The notes beneath the pieces are model-generated. The model saw only the letters and a list, made by a program, of their open reading frames with translations, had not been told where the DNA came from and did no database searches. A stretch of DNA of 24,265 nucleotides, from contig NW_014577269.1 of the NCBI RefSeq assembly GCF_000485595.1, positions 58,322 to 82,586 on the forward strand, written 5' to 3'. Position numbers and translations under genes: made by a program. Each line of letters starts with the position of its first letter. Position 1 is the stretch's first letter. Positions 9,852-19,249 of the stretch are shown here, piece by piece. Origin of the DNA: Priapulus caudatus. Its lineage: Eukaryota > Priapulida > Priapulimorpha > Priapulimorphida > Priapulidae.

Positions 9852-10983
9852 TGTAGGTGCCAAATTAACCATCTGCATTTCCAGCGAGTGACGTCATATT
9901 GCCGTGAACTGAAATCGAGGCTGTGGCAACATTCATGATGGCGGGCTTGTGTCTCGCACGGCGTTTCTGTTCAAACTTAATCACTGTACTGAATTACTAG
10001 GAGATACTCACAGTTTGTAAGTCACAACGCACAGAATAGTGACTATAGATCACGTGTATATATGATGCATTTCGGACGTCATCGTTTGTAAGGTGTAATG
10101 TTGATCGTTAAACTGCATGATTTGATTTGGGAAAAATGGCGCGCTCGTATGTGTGCTAAAACCGGCAACGTGACTTCATGAGTCACAAACGTAACTGTAC
10201 AATATTGGGAGATAGTTATGTTCAGCGCATTCGTGTGTACGTGCGTGTGTTAGGGAATATATGTGATGTTTGTATACCAAATGGGTGCGTTCCATTGTGG
10301 GTATATACTATATAGTATTAGGATTGTATACATGCAAGCAGGTGTACGTTTCTTATTCTAGCGTATCTGATGTGTGCTATATATCGCGTTGGAGTAATTT
10401 CCTTTAGTATGTTTGTTTTAACGTTGTTTGCAGTAGTGCTGATTTATGTAAGTGTGAGTGCGTACTAGTTTGGCTTTATTCTTAGTATAAGCAATGACTC
10501 ATACATGTAACTCTGTTCGATTCCAATCGGTGCTATAATATTTTATTAGCAAGTACTATGTCGAAAGTACAGTATTACTGTGTATTACTAGTCGTTATGT
10601 GGAAAGGAACTGCATATACTTATATTCCGTTTATTTGTGTGTTTCAGTAAATCGTATCAAAACACCTTCACCGGGATACGCATTGCCAATTTAATTGTGT
10701 TTATTTGAGTCTTGGAGTTTACCAGCCAGTACAACTACCATCGAGTGTTGGTCGGTATCTTTTGATCAGTTTCTATGGTAACATACACAGCACATCCACG
10801 CGCGTCCTATGTAATAGCAGTAGTATCTAGCTGTATAGTACTAGCGGTATACTACTAGCGGTAGAGATTCCGCCCCCATCATCACTTAATACTCGGAGGT
10901 CAATTCAGACTGTACATATTGCGATATTTTGAGTCGAGCGCATATTCTAATGAACGTGACATATCTGCCGTGTCCCTCCTACA
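9852..10983 (+). repeat. 3' LTR of the BEL/Pao element, right end uncertain
   Basis: It starts TGTAGGTGCC after the polypurine tract. No ORF of note is inside. A candidate end is CCTACA (10978-10983), forming a 6-bp inverted repeat with the start; an ACA at about 10785 is an alternative. There is a short direct repeat, TACTAGCGGTA, twice near 10840-10865. Without the 5' LTR the end cannot be proven. The 240 bases after 10983 show nothing recognisable. Confidence 0.5.
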
Positions 10984-11229
10984 ATCTCGCATGAATTCAC
11001 TCATTTCGGAATGTTCTAAACAGAAGTCAATTTCAGACTTTTTTAAGAAAGATTGAACCCCGGACTATCAAAATACTGCACGCAAACTTAAATGTACTTG
11101 CACATTTGCTGATAAATCAGATCTTTCCATAAATCAGATTCTGTCGTAGTTCGGCAGATCCATGGAGTATTCTGGTTGTAGTGGGGTGGCGCGTTGCTGG
11201 ATTTTATTGTAACATTTCAACCTATTAAT

Positions 11230-11337
11230 TAGGGGTGCACCGGAACTTGGATCTGGCCGGAACTATCTGGCCAAATCCCCAATTTTTCAGTTCTGGTTTC
11301 GGCCGGAACATAAAAAGTTGGTTCCGGTGCACCCCTA
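11230..11337. mobile_element. hAT-type MITE, 108 bp
   Basis: Both ends carry the 17-bp inverted repeat TAGGGGTGCACCGGAAC. The flanks CTATTAAT (11222-11229) and CTATTCAT (11338-11345) are an 8-bp duplication with one mismatch. Eight-base duplications with a (C/T)AGGG-type terminus are characteristic of the hAT superfamily. GGCCGGAAC motifs recur inside, so the whole unit can fold as a hairpin. It has no coding capacity. Confidence 0.82.
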
Positions 11338-11973
11338 CTATTCATTATGATAGCATAGATATTATTGTGTGCTGATGACGTAAATGCTTGCCTTATACCC
11401 CAGTCACACCAGGGTCCCGATCTCACTACGCTCGTACTACGCTCTAAGAGCGTGGTGGAAACGTGTAGAACGCAGTGTGGACGTATATGGACGTACTGCG
11501 ATCGTGATCGAGCGCGGTGCAGTCAGCATGAGCGTGGAGAGCAAGGCCAAACTGTTAAAAATAATCATGGTGCGAGCGTGGCGGAAATACAGCGCTGTGC
11601 GGGCGTATTAGAGACGTGGAAGGCGTAGTACCCACGTAACTCGAGCGTAGTACGAACTTAATGGTCGTATCGCAAGCGTGTTGGGTGCGTGAAAATTGTC
11701 GCCCCGTTCTCAGCACGATTTCAATACGTTTTCATCACGCTGTTACTACGTCCATGGAGATGTCTCTGCGACCTGACCACGCTATCACTATGACCATGGT
11801 GCGTCTCTAGCAAGCTCGACCCGTTCGTACTACAATTGTACTACGCCCAACACGCTCAGACTACGCCGTTGTGGCGTTCGCATTACGTGTTAGTTACGCT
11901 CAGATCACGTCCTGCAAAATTGGGGTATAATTTGGGGTGCTACCCTGGCCACCCCACCAGTGCAGTGTCCACT

Positions 11974-12129
11974 ATGGATGAGGCAACACTACTCCATGCC
12001 ATGTTTCTCGTAGAAGGACAACTCGAACTACTTGATTGCCAAGCCCTCATCATGCTGAGGAGGACGAGGAGGAGAAATAGAAGACAACAAAGATCTTGCT
12101 GGCTCTCCCCTTGTCTTTTGGCGGCATAG
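11974..12129 (+). pseudogene. Harbinger transposase, N-terminal fragment
   Basis: Starting at ATG 11974, about 51 codons read MDEATLLHAMFLVEG, a Leu-rich stretch, then RRTRRRNRRQQRSCWLSP before a stop at 12127. An acidic/Leu-rich start followed by an Arg-rich block and a W-(L/V)-x-P motif is what HARBI1-like Harbinger transposases show at their N-terminus. The family protein is about 350 residues or more, so the catalytic DDE nuclease is missing. The frame extends upstream to 11836 without support. Confidence 0.5.
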
Positions 12130-12479
12130 TTGTGTCCGTAGACAATAATCTTGATGGTAATCTTGACAGCACGGCAGAATGAATGATGATGTATAGAACG
12201 CGGAGTGGTATTTATATGATCGTTGCCAGCGCAGTCGGCGCGTGATTGGCGCGCAGTTGAGGCGCGGTGAGCGTTGCTAAGGCGCAGTGCAAGCGTCGTT
12301 CGAACGCAACACGATCTGATTGGTCACAATAAAGACGCAGTCCGCGCAGTGCAAGCGTGAAGTGGGCGTGGTGTTGAGCGTGGTGAAAGCTTGTTGAGCG
12401 CAATGAGATCAGGGTAAAGACGCACTTAGATCGTAGTATGGACGTAATTAGATCGTAGTATCGGCGCTGGGCCCGGCTG

Positions 12480-12580
12480 AGGCCCAATTAGCCACGCTCT
12501 CAACCACGCTCACCACGTTCGGGCAATTTTTTTGAGGACGGGGCGATCGTGATGAGGGTAGCTCTGGTGTGATTGGGCCT
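12480..12580. repeat. Inverted repeat at the right end of the Harbinger relic
   Basis: AGGCCCAAT at 12480-12488 is the reverse complement of ATTGGGCCT at 12572-12580, and the arms pair imperfectly inward (CACGCTCACCACG against CGTGATGAGGG). The terminal 100 bases can therefore form a hairpin, as though a second, inverted copy of the end had been added. An inverted match to the left terminus also occurs at 11923-11935 (TTGGGGTATAA). Confidence 0.55.
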
Positions 12581-12583
12581 TTA

Positions 12584-13036
12584 GACCTGAGCACAATGCG
12601 TTAGTAAACAAGGCATTTTCTATAATGGCTATTTACGATGATTTTGCTACAAAACTACTAAAGTTACAAAAAAGTTGCAAACTGGGCAACTCGAGCCTCA
12701 AGTGTACGTGTTACTATTACTATTACTAATTTATTAAAATTGCAAGTTGCATCCTTTGACATTTTGTGTTCACATTTTTATAATAATTCAATTCAATTCA
12801 ATTCAAAATGTGTATTTATCACAATTTGTTATATAAAGGTTAACAACAGTTTTATTAGTCGACAGCGGTGGTGGTCGAGAAGTATAGTTGATAAATTTAA
12901 GTTGAAGACCGGACAATTTACAGCAACTCCAAATCTTTGAATAAGCAAAAACATGACATTACTACACAGCCAAGTTAGATTTATACAATAACATGGTATT
13001 ACTATTAGCTTGCTGATAGATTTTGATGATAGTTTG
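12584..13036. other. Non-coding AT-rich gap with a short microsatellite
   Basis: Nothing coding is supported here. Four ATTCA units lie at 12786-12805 and a short ATTACT run at 12715-12728. The stretch leads directly to the target site of Gypsy 2 (GTTTG at 13032-13036). Confidence 0.6.
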
Positions 13037-13228
13037 TGTCATATCATGTTAGTAAACATAGTGCTCATTGGTACTCGGAAGGTGGCAGCACGGTCCAGCA
13101 TGAGCACTAGGGGTTTGTGGCGAGGCGGGAACCATTACTAGCCTGCGGTTTGGATGAGTAGAACGTGAACAATAAATGGCTGTTTAAATTGGACTTCCGT
13201 CTTATATATTATGCAAGATATTGTTACA
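13037..13228 (+). repeat. 5' LTR of Gypsy 2
   Basis: The 192-bp repeat starts TGTCATATCATG, ends GATATTGTTACA, and aligns with 17904-18098 over its whole length. Differences are four substitutions, a 2-base and a 1-base indel. AATAAA, a likely polyadenylation signal, is near 13169. The promoter is expected here but no clear TATA box can be assigned. Confidence 0.93.
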
Positions 13229-13241
13229 TGGTGGCAGCGGT
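13229..13241 (+). other. Primer-binding site of Gypsy 2, tRNA-Leu type
   Basis: TGGTGGCAGCGGT follows the LTR with no gap. It is complementary to the 3' end of animal tRNA-Leu (AAG or UAG anticodon, ending ...ACCGCTGCCA plus CCA) as I recall that sequence. It would prime minus-strand DNA synthesis. The rest of the leader to 13461 holds no ORF. Confidence 0.6.
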
Positions 13242-13461
13242 TATGCGAACTAACCACGCACGTAATGGAACTAGAGACGTTGCGTGCTAATGAGCTTCTG
13301 TGATAAGAATAACAGTGCAAAGTTGTGGTGTGGAGCTCCCGCCGGTAGACAGCGGTACAGTGGTAACATATGCCATTGTGTCGACGGGTGGCAGGAGATC
13401 ACCAATCCGGATACTGTAGAGCAAGGTACTGTGCAGTATCACCACCCAAAATCTGGCAAAA

Positions 13462-14289
13462 ATGGGGGACTTGACAGGCATTGAACCACCTCGTATGGAC
13501 TGGTCAGCAGCAAATGTGCCTAGTGCCTTCAACGAGTTCAAGCAGTACTGCAGTCTGATATTTGCTGGGCCGCTCGCCAGCAAAACTGACGAGGAGAAAG
13601 TTACGTACATGCTAATATGGGTCGGACAAGAAGGACTAAAAATGTTCAGCTCTTGAGCTCTGTCTAGAGAGTACCGCAAGAAGCCCGACGCCATCTGGAA
13701 ATTATTTGAGAAACACCTTGAACCTATGGTCAGCTCCTGGCTAAATAGATTTAATTTACAGAAGTTCAGACAGACACCGACAGAATGCATTGATGAATTT
13801 ATGACACGCTGTAAAATACAGGCGAAGAAGTGCAACTTCAGAGATGAGCGCGAAACAAGCGAACGCCTTGTGGAACAACTTATCATTGGCACACACCACA
13901 AGAAGGTCCAGGAGATCCTGCTTTCCAAGGATGAGACGGTTGACCTTGATGTAGCGATGGACATTGCCAGGACGCGTGAAGCAACCGTGGCACACATGAC
14001 ACAATTTACAAGCAGTGATGTGGCTGGAGCTGCCATACACGCGGTCAAGAAAGGTTACACAACCGGCAAAACAAACAGTTCCTGGGCAAAGCCTACGGGA
14101 AGTGCAATCGCTGTTGAGGCAGCCATGGCGCTAAATGTCCAGCATACGGCACAACATGTAGGGCCTGGGGCAAGGACAACCACTGGGAGAAGGTCTGCCG
14201 GGCAAGACCAGATGCCGATGCCGGGCAGTCAGGTCAGCCCCGTGGGGAGAATACCTAGGTCACATTCACGTGGTAGGTGGCCCCAATGA
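13462..14289 (+). pseudogene. Gypsy 2 gag
   Basis: ATG at 13462 opens MGDLTGIEPPRMDWSAAN, followed by a capsid-like region with AFNEFKQYC and LIWVGQEGL. An in-frame TGA stop at 13654-13656 interrupts it. The same frame then continues with FNLQKFRQTPTECIDEFMTR and LVEQLIIGTHHKKVQEILL, which fit the retrotransposon-gag core. From about 14088 the zinc-knuckle region is readable only in another frame (C-x2-C...H-x4-C, with a TGA where a residue should be and a Trp replacing one Cys of the second knuckle), so a frameshift lies near 14085. Gag would form the particle and bind RNA. Confidence 0.8.
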
Positions 14290-16389
14290 GGGAAATCTGC
14301 GAACAACAGGTGGTTCCATGCAGTCTCAGAGAAGCCGAATGACATGCGCCAACAAGGCAGTCGTGGCAGTGGGCCATCCTTGGAGGAGAGTTTTGAGTCA
14401 TTGTCATTTGAGTCGATAAACTCTGACAGTGACGAAAGGGATAGCGATACACGAGATAAGGCACGTGCCAAATCTAACCTCAAGGTGAAGGTGGACACCG
14501 GGGCGCAGGGTAACATACTGCCCCTGAGAATTTACAGAAGGATGTTCCCTGAGAGGTTGGACTATGGTGGTTTCTCACGGAGGGGAGCCACAAAGCCGCG
14601 GAGCACTGTGCTGACCGCATATAATGGCACGAGGATCCCACAGCACGGGTCCATTGATATCCATTGTAGGTACCGCGAGTACCACGATGTGGCAGAGTTT
14701 TATGTGACTGACTCCGAAGGATCGGCCATCATGGGATTGCCAACGCTGCGTGAGCTACATGTGGTCAAGCTCAACTGCGAAATAACGACCAAAGCAGTCG
14801 TTAACAAGGACAAGGCACCGTACAGCGCACCTACGGCACCTGTCCAACTCACACATGTAGACTGTAAGGATGTCTTGGTTAAGCTATACCCAGACAGATT
14901 CGAGGGCATCGGTAATTTTAAAGGGATGTTCCACATAACAGTAGACCCATCTGTACAACCGGTGGTCCATGCCCCTAGACGCTGCCCAATACATCTACTA
15001 GACGAATTACGTAAAGAGTTGGATGGTGTGGAGCAGATGGGCATAATCACAAAAGTTACGGAGCCGACCGACTGGGTCAGCAGCCTGGCATTCAGTCGCA
15101 AGTCAAATGGGCGACTGTGCGTGTGCCTAGACCCCAAGGATCTTAACACGGCAATCAAGCGTCCACACTACAAGACTCCCACGTTAGAGGAGATCACGCA
15201 CAGATTTGCCGGGGCGACTACCTTCTTGAAACTTGATGTCCATCATGGGTACTGGTCGATATCCCTGGATGCGCAATCGAGCCGGCTCACGACGTTCAAC
15301 AGCCCGTTCGGCAGATAGCGTTTCCGGAGGTTCCCGTTCGGATTAAACGTGAGCCAAGATGTGTTCCAGGAACGAATGGATCACATTCTGGAGCAGTGTC
15401 CATGCACCACTGGCATCACAGATGATGTTGCAGTGTTTGGTAAATCAAAGGAAGACCATGACCGGAACCTACACAACCTCATGGAAGTCGCACGAGAACA
15501 CAGCCTAGTGTTAAACATTGACAAATGTGAGGTCAATAAGCGAAGCATGAAGTTCTTCGGTCTTGTGTTTGACCCTGATGGAGTCCACCCAGACCCGGAC
15601 AAAGTCAGAGACATTAGGAATCTAGCGGTGCCCAGTGACCCCAAGCAGTTGCAGGAATTCCTAGGCATCGTCACATACATGTCTCCGTTCATCCCGAACC
15701 TATCACAAGTGACTGCACCTCTGCGAGAGCTCATGAAAGGAGGTACAGAGTTCTAGTGGTCCACGTCACATCAGATCGCTTTCGAGAAAATAATCGAGCT
15801 GATCTGCCGAGAGGTCACCCTCAGCTACTTCGACCCAAAGCAAGAGTCTGTACAGCAGGTCGATGCATCCAGCAAGGGCCTCGGCGCCTAAATAATACAA
15901 CATAACAGACCAGTGTCACTTGCGTCAAAGTCATTGAGTGACTGCGAGCAGAGATACGCCAACATTGAACGCGAGCTACTAGACGTCGTATTCGGGTGTG
16001 AGAAATTCCACACGTACTTGTACGGCAAGCACTTCACAGCCGAGTCGGATCACAAGCCACTGCAATGCATGTTGCTACGCATTCAACCGTACGACATCAC
16101 AATCCGATACCGGACAGGAAAAGAGGTGCTGATAGCTGACGCACTCTCGAGATCACCTGGAAATGACTGCGCTACGATCGACCTGGACATGAGAGTGGAT
16201 TACGCACAGTGGTCGACCCAGAAGCGCCAAAGACTGTGCGGCAGCACACGCAGCGACGCAGAGCTTAGTGCATTAATGAATATTGTCGTTACAGGGTGGC
16301 CGGAAAGGCAAAAACAGCTTCCGCTCCCGCTGCGTCCATATTGGTCATACAGGGACGAGCTCACCGTGGACGATGGTGTCATCATGTAA
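14290..16389 (+). pseudogene. Gypsy 2 protease, reverse transcriptase and RNase H
   Basis: One frame runs through, with in-frame stops at 15316 (TAG), 15754 (TAG), 15889 (TAA) and 16387 (TAA). The retropepsin active site is VDTGAQGNILP, Asp at 14494. RT begins near 14940; WVSSLAFSRKSNGRLCVCLD, then FLKLDVHHGYWSI with the first catalytic Asp near 15235, and I-T-D-D-V at 15415-15429 with the other two, are visible. RNase H has VDASSKGLGA near 15860, IERELLDVV and ESDHKPL. Each stop is one base away from a sense codon expected in the family, so the lesions look like point mutations. No functional product is expected. Confidence 0.87.
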
Positions 16390-17357
16390 GGTGATCGTGT
16401 CGTAGTTCCAGCAAACATGCGGGCGGACATTCTGGCTCGGCTACATGAGTCGCACCAAGGTATCGAGAAAACGAAGTTGAAAGCACAAACATGCGTGTAC
16501 TGGAACAATATAAACTCGGATATATTGAGAACTTGGAGCGAAAGTGCAGCATATGCCAGCAAGCTCAGAGGACGCAGAGTCACGAGCCGCTTCTGCAGCA
16601 TGGGCTTCCAACCCGGCCCTGGCAATTCCTGGGTACGGACCTATTCTACCTGGCAGGCGATGAATACCTAATCATCAGTGATTACTACTCAAAGTTCTCC
16701 TTTGTCAAGAAAATTGGCGGCAGAGCCACGAGTCAGACCATTGTGAACATAACTAAGAGTATCTTCGCTGAACAAGGGGTACCGGAAACCATAATAAGCG
16801 ATAACGGTCCACAGTTTGATGGTCAAGCTTACAAGGTTTTCGCCGAGAAGTGGGGTTTTGACCATGTAACAGCGAGCCCTCATTACCCGCAGTCAAACGG
16901 GCTGATTGAGCGCCAGGTACAGACCGTCAAACGCGTCCTGACTAAAGCCAGAGCAGCAGGAATTGACGTAGACATGGCAATGTTAGTGCTCAGGTCTACT
17001 CCGATAGACCATCACCTCCCGTCACCAGCTGAACTGTTGAACGCGAGGAGAATGAAAGCGAACCTCCCCACGAGGATATACAACAACGCACCCAATAAGG
17101 ATGTGACCATGCAGAGGCTTCTACAGTGGCAGGCATCTCAAAAGGCATATTATGATGAGAAGGCCGGAGGAAGCTTGGCCTTGCTTATCAAAGGGCAACC
17201 CATTCGGATACAAGACCAGACATCAGGCCAGTGGCGTCCAGGAATAGTCACTGGGATCCGTCCAGAACAACGCTCGTATGAGGTACACACGCCCTCTGGT
17301 GTTAGAGGAAGAACCGGCGTCACATTAGGGAGACGTGTGAGGAGGCAAACACCTTAG
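16390..17357 (+). pseudogene. Gypsy 2 integrase
   Basis: The N-terminal zinc finger begins in the RNase H frame (RLHESHQGIEKTK, His pair near 16440-16460) and continues in another frame with KCSICQQAQ near 16530-16560, so a frameshift lies around 16520. The DDE core is intact in the second frame: Asp at 16638 (GTDLFYL), Asp at 16800 (SDNGPQF) and Glu at 16908 (NGLIERQ), with exactly 35 residues between the last two. A C-terminal basic region follows to the stop at 17355-17357. The enzyme would insert element DNA into the genome; the 35-residue spacing is the standard retroviral/Gypsy arrangement. Confidence 0.87.
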
Positions 17358-17374
17358 CTCAAGCCGATATCCCC

Positions 17375-17587
17375 GTGCAACCTACCAGCGATCCTGAGAC
17401 AGCAGCCAGAATGGATACGCAGAGCACACCAGTACATCCAGCGAAATGCGTCCGTTTTCTACAGGATGCTGGAACCAACTGCCATCAAGTGGGTGATGAT
17501 AATAGTGCTTCCAGCGAGGCTGTGGCTAACACCTATCGTACGCGGTCAGGTAGAGCAGTCATTCCACGAAAAGTGTTTGACATGTGA
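17375..17587 (+). pseudogene. Gypsy 2 integrase C-terminal tail
   Basis: A third frame encodes a 70-residue segment ending YRTRSGRAVIPRKVFDM. A Tyr-x-Thr-Arg-Ser-Gly-Arg motif followed by prolines/arginines close to the stop is common at the very end of Gypsy Pol proteins. It probably belonged to the integrase frame before a further indel near 17360. Confidence 0.6.
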
Positions 17588-17890
17588 AGATGATTTTGAG
17601 TCATATTTAAATGACATTGAGTAGTTCATTTTGTGTTAATGTTACTACTGTTGTGTTATGTTACTTGTATGTTATATAGTGAGTTACGTCTGTTCATACC
17701 CATTATGTAAATGGTTTTATAGGTAGTAGGTTACATCCTTTATAACGTAAAATCCGCAACTTATCTTCCGTCGCAGAACAAGCAGACAATCAACGCGAAT
17801 TTATAATCACTGAAATGCACCTCGTAAATAGCGGTATTATTAGTGGCTACCCTCAGCCTTTGATCCAATCAGACGGTCTCTAATGCTTCT

Positions 17891-17903
17891 AAAAGAAAGA
17901 GGA
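17891..17903 (+). other. Polypurine tract of Gypsy 2
   Basis: AAAAGAAAGAGGA, thirteen purines, touches the TG start of the 3' LTR at 17904. It would prime plus-strand synthesis. Confidence 0.85.
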
Positions 17904-18098
17904 TGTCATATCATGTTACTAAACATAGTGCTCATTGGTACTCGGAAGGTGGCAGCACGGTCCAGCATGAGCACTAGGGGTTCGTGGCGAGGCGGGAACG
18001 ATTACTAGCCTGCGGTGTGGATGAGTAGAACGTGAACAATAAATGGCTATGTTTAAATTGGACTTCCGTCTTATATATTATGACAAGATATTGTTACA
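17904..18098 (+). repeat. 3' LTR of Gypsy 2
   Basis: The 195-bp copy of 13037-13228 begins TGTCATATCATG and ends TTGTTACA. It contains AATAAA near 18039. The flank ATTTG follows. Confidence 0.93.
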
Positions 18099-18103
18099 AT
18101 TTG

Positions 18104-19130
18104 CACGTAATTAGACTAGGTACGTAAGACAACATCATTATATAACTCGAGTAACTGATAATAAATAATATAAAATAGAAATAATGGTAGTAATACTAAT
18201 AGTAATAAGTAGTAATAACTCGACTTACTTATAACGATCGAAACTTTAAATATTAAATATATTCATAGCAACACAATATACGGTATACTCCCATAACTAT
18301 CAATGCAAACTTATTATGCATTTATTATTGCTAAAATAAGCTCATTACTTACAAAATACATTTTCCAACGGTCTGACAAGTCACCACAGATCTCAAGAAT
18401 ACCCTATTATCGCTCACAGTTTCTTGTTTACCTTGCTACTAATTCCTAGTCAGGTGGCTTAGGCCCATATTTGAGAAGGATGGGGACATGCCGGATAAAA
18501 GCACCAAACATTTTCCATATACTATCCAGTGCCTAAGGTTTCAATTTTTGATAGGAGCCACTTCATCAAGATAGAGGGAGGCGGTCATCTTGGATTCCAA
18601 GATGGCTGCCATGTAAAAACCTATAAATGTCAATATCTCGGCTTTTAGGTCACTTAGGAGGGCAAACTTGGTGTTTAAACATACATTTTCTGGGGTGAGG
18701 AATGCAATTAAACTATTTAGAACATCGAGAGATGAATATTTGCATCAAAATTGGTGAGCTCTTGTCCTCAATTCCAGGAGTTTTTGCTGTCGCTCACTCA
18801 TCCCAGTGGTGCCCACACACCCTACATATTCAATAATGAAAATTCCCACGAGTTAAACAATAGCGCCCCCCTCCCTACGTCACACAATGCAGCAACATGC
18901 ACGTGCACGGCCACAATGAGCGCGCCAGCGATCTATAATTGGTATTCTATAATTGGTAATTCTATAATAATATTAATGGTAAACGTAATACCACTGCTCT
19001 TTTTATTCTATGTTTTTAAACAATTTTACGTGTTAATGTACGCTGTGACTGAAGATACCTGGGCATGATGGACTGGAGCTTGTGTATAGTATGCCCAGAG
19101 TCAACTTCTGAAGCACTCAGATGCCCGTTA
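18104..19130. other. Non-coding stretch between Gypsy 2 and the SAP fragment
   Basis: 18104-18420 is very AT-rich with TAATA-type low complexity. 18450-18760 has a more complex composition resembling an old interspersed repeat, including the palindrome CTTGGATTCCAAG near 18590-18602, but I cannot classify it. A frame at 18751-19068 encodes a hydrophobic C-terminus but has no conserved features and is not called as a gene. Confidence 0.5.
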
Positions 19131-19140
19131 AATGCACATG

Positions 19141-19242
19141 GACCTGCATATCCCGTTTTCGTCCTGATACTTTCTTTTTTTAGGCTCCAAGTTCTGTCTT
19201 TAGATCGTTTAAACTCATTTCTTCGTATTTCTTCTTTGGCAT
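19141..19242 (-). pseudogene. SAP-motif protein fragment
   Basis: On the minus strand ATG at 19242 opens MPKKKYEEMSLNDLKTELGA, then a TAA stop, then KKKVSGRKRDM in the same frame. This matches the SAP motif (helix-turn-helix DNA-binding, with L-x-x-x-L...G-x-K-x-x-L), usually at the N-terminus of invertebrate multi-copy proteins. The motif is 35 residues in the family; the last Leu positions are lost here and the frame decays afterwards. The internal stop replaces a residue between the two helices. It is probably a dead gene fragment or part of an old transposon. Confidence 0.5.
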
Positions 19243-19249
19243 TTTGAAA

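Larger units (their letters stand above)
5719..10983 (+). mobile_element. BEL/Pao LTR retrotransposon, 5'-truncated in the window
   Basis: A Pao-type retropepsin, an RT with YVDD, RNase H, a DDE integrase and a C-terminal DUF5641-like region follow one another on the plus strand, then a polypurine tract and an LTR start at 9852. The 5' LTR and gag are missing: sequence left of 5719 is the piggyBac-like MITE2 and then the Gypsy element. BEL's left part should therefore lie beyond the Gypsy element, off the window. The right boundary is uncertain; 10983 is chosen because CCTACA there mirrors the TGTAGG at the LTR start, but an earlier end near 10785 is possible. Confidence 0.85.
11396..12580. 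mobile_element. PIF/Harbinger DNA transposon remnant, internally deleted
   Basis: Imperfect inverted ends TACCCCAGTCACACCAG (left) and CTGGTGTGATTGGGCCT (right, 12564-12580) are each bordered by TTA (11393-11395 and 12581-12583), the usual 3-bp target duplication of this superfamily. The interior is full of short directly and inversely repeated motifs such as GAGCGTGG, ACTACGCTC and CGTAGTA, a subterminal repeat style known from such elements. A transposase N-terminus remains at 11974-12126; no DDE domain is visible, so it is a non-autonomous relic. Element sequence is more GC-rich than its surroundings. Confidence 0.7.
13037..18098 (+). mobile_element. Ty3/Gypsy LTR retrotransposon 2, full length, inactivated
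   Basis: The 5,062-bp element has two LTRs (13037-13228 and 17904-18098), a PBS at 13229, a polypurine tract at 17891-17903, and gag, protease, RT, RNase H and integrase in the Ty3/Gypsy order. The flanks GTTTG (13032-13036) and ATTTG (18099-18103) look like a 5-bp target duplication with one change. The LTRs differ by four substitutions and two small indels, yet the coding region carries at least six stops and several frame changes. The protein style (gag with a Phe-Lys-Gln-Tyr-Cys motif, RT box I-T-D-D) resembles short-LTR Gypsy families common in marine invertebrates. Confidence 0.92.

Noticed and set aside
12212-12487. Minus-strand ORF of 91 codons in the Harbinger relic
   Set aside because: It is built from the GAGCGTGG-type subterminal repeats and has no transposase features.
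13037-18098. An envelope gene that would make either Gypsy element a retrovirus-like element
   Set aside because: No ORF remains between integrase and the 3' LTR of Gypsy 2 with a signal peptide, fusion or membrane segment; for Gypsy 1 that region is off the window.
18751-19068. Plus-strand ORF of 105 codons with a hydrophobic end
   Set aside because: No family features, AT-rich composition and no splice or promoter context; the hydrophobic stretch follows from T-rich sequence.
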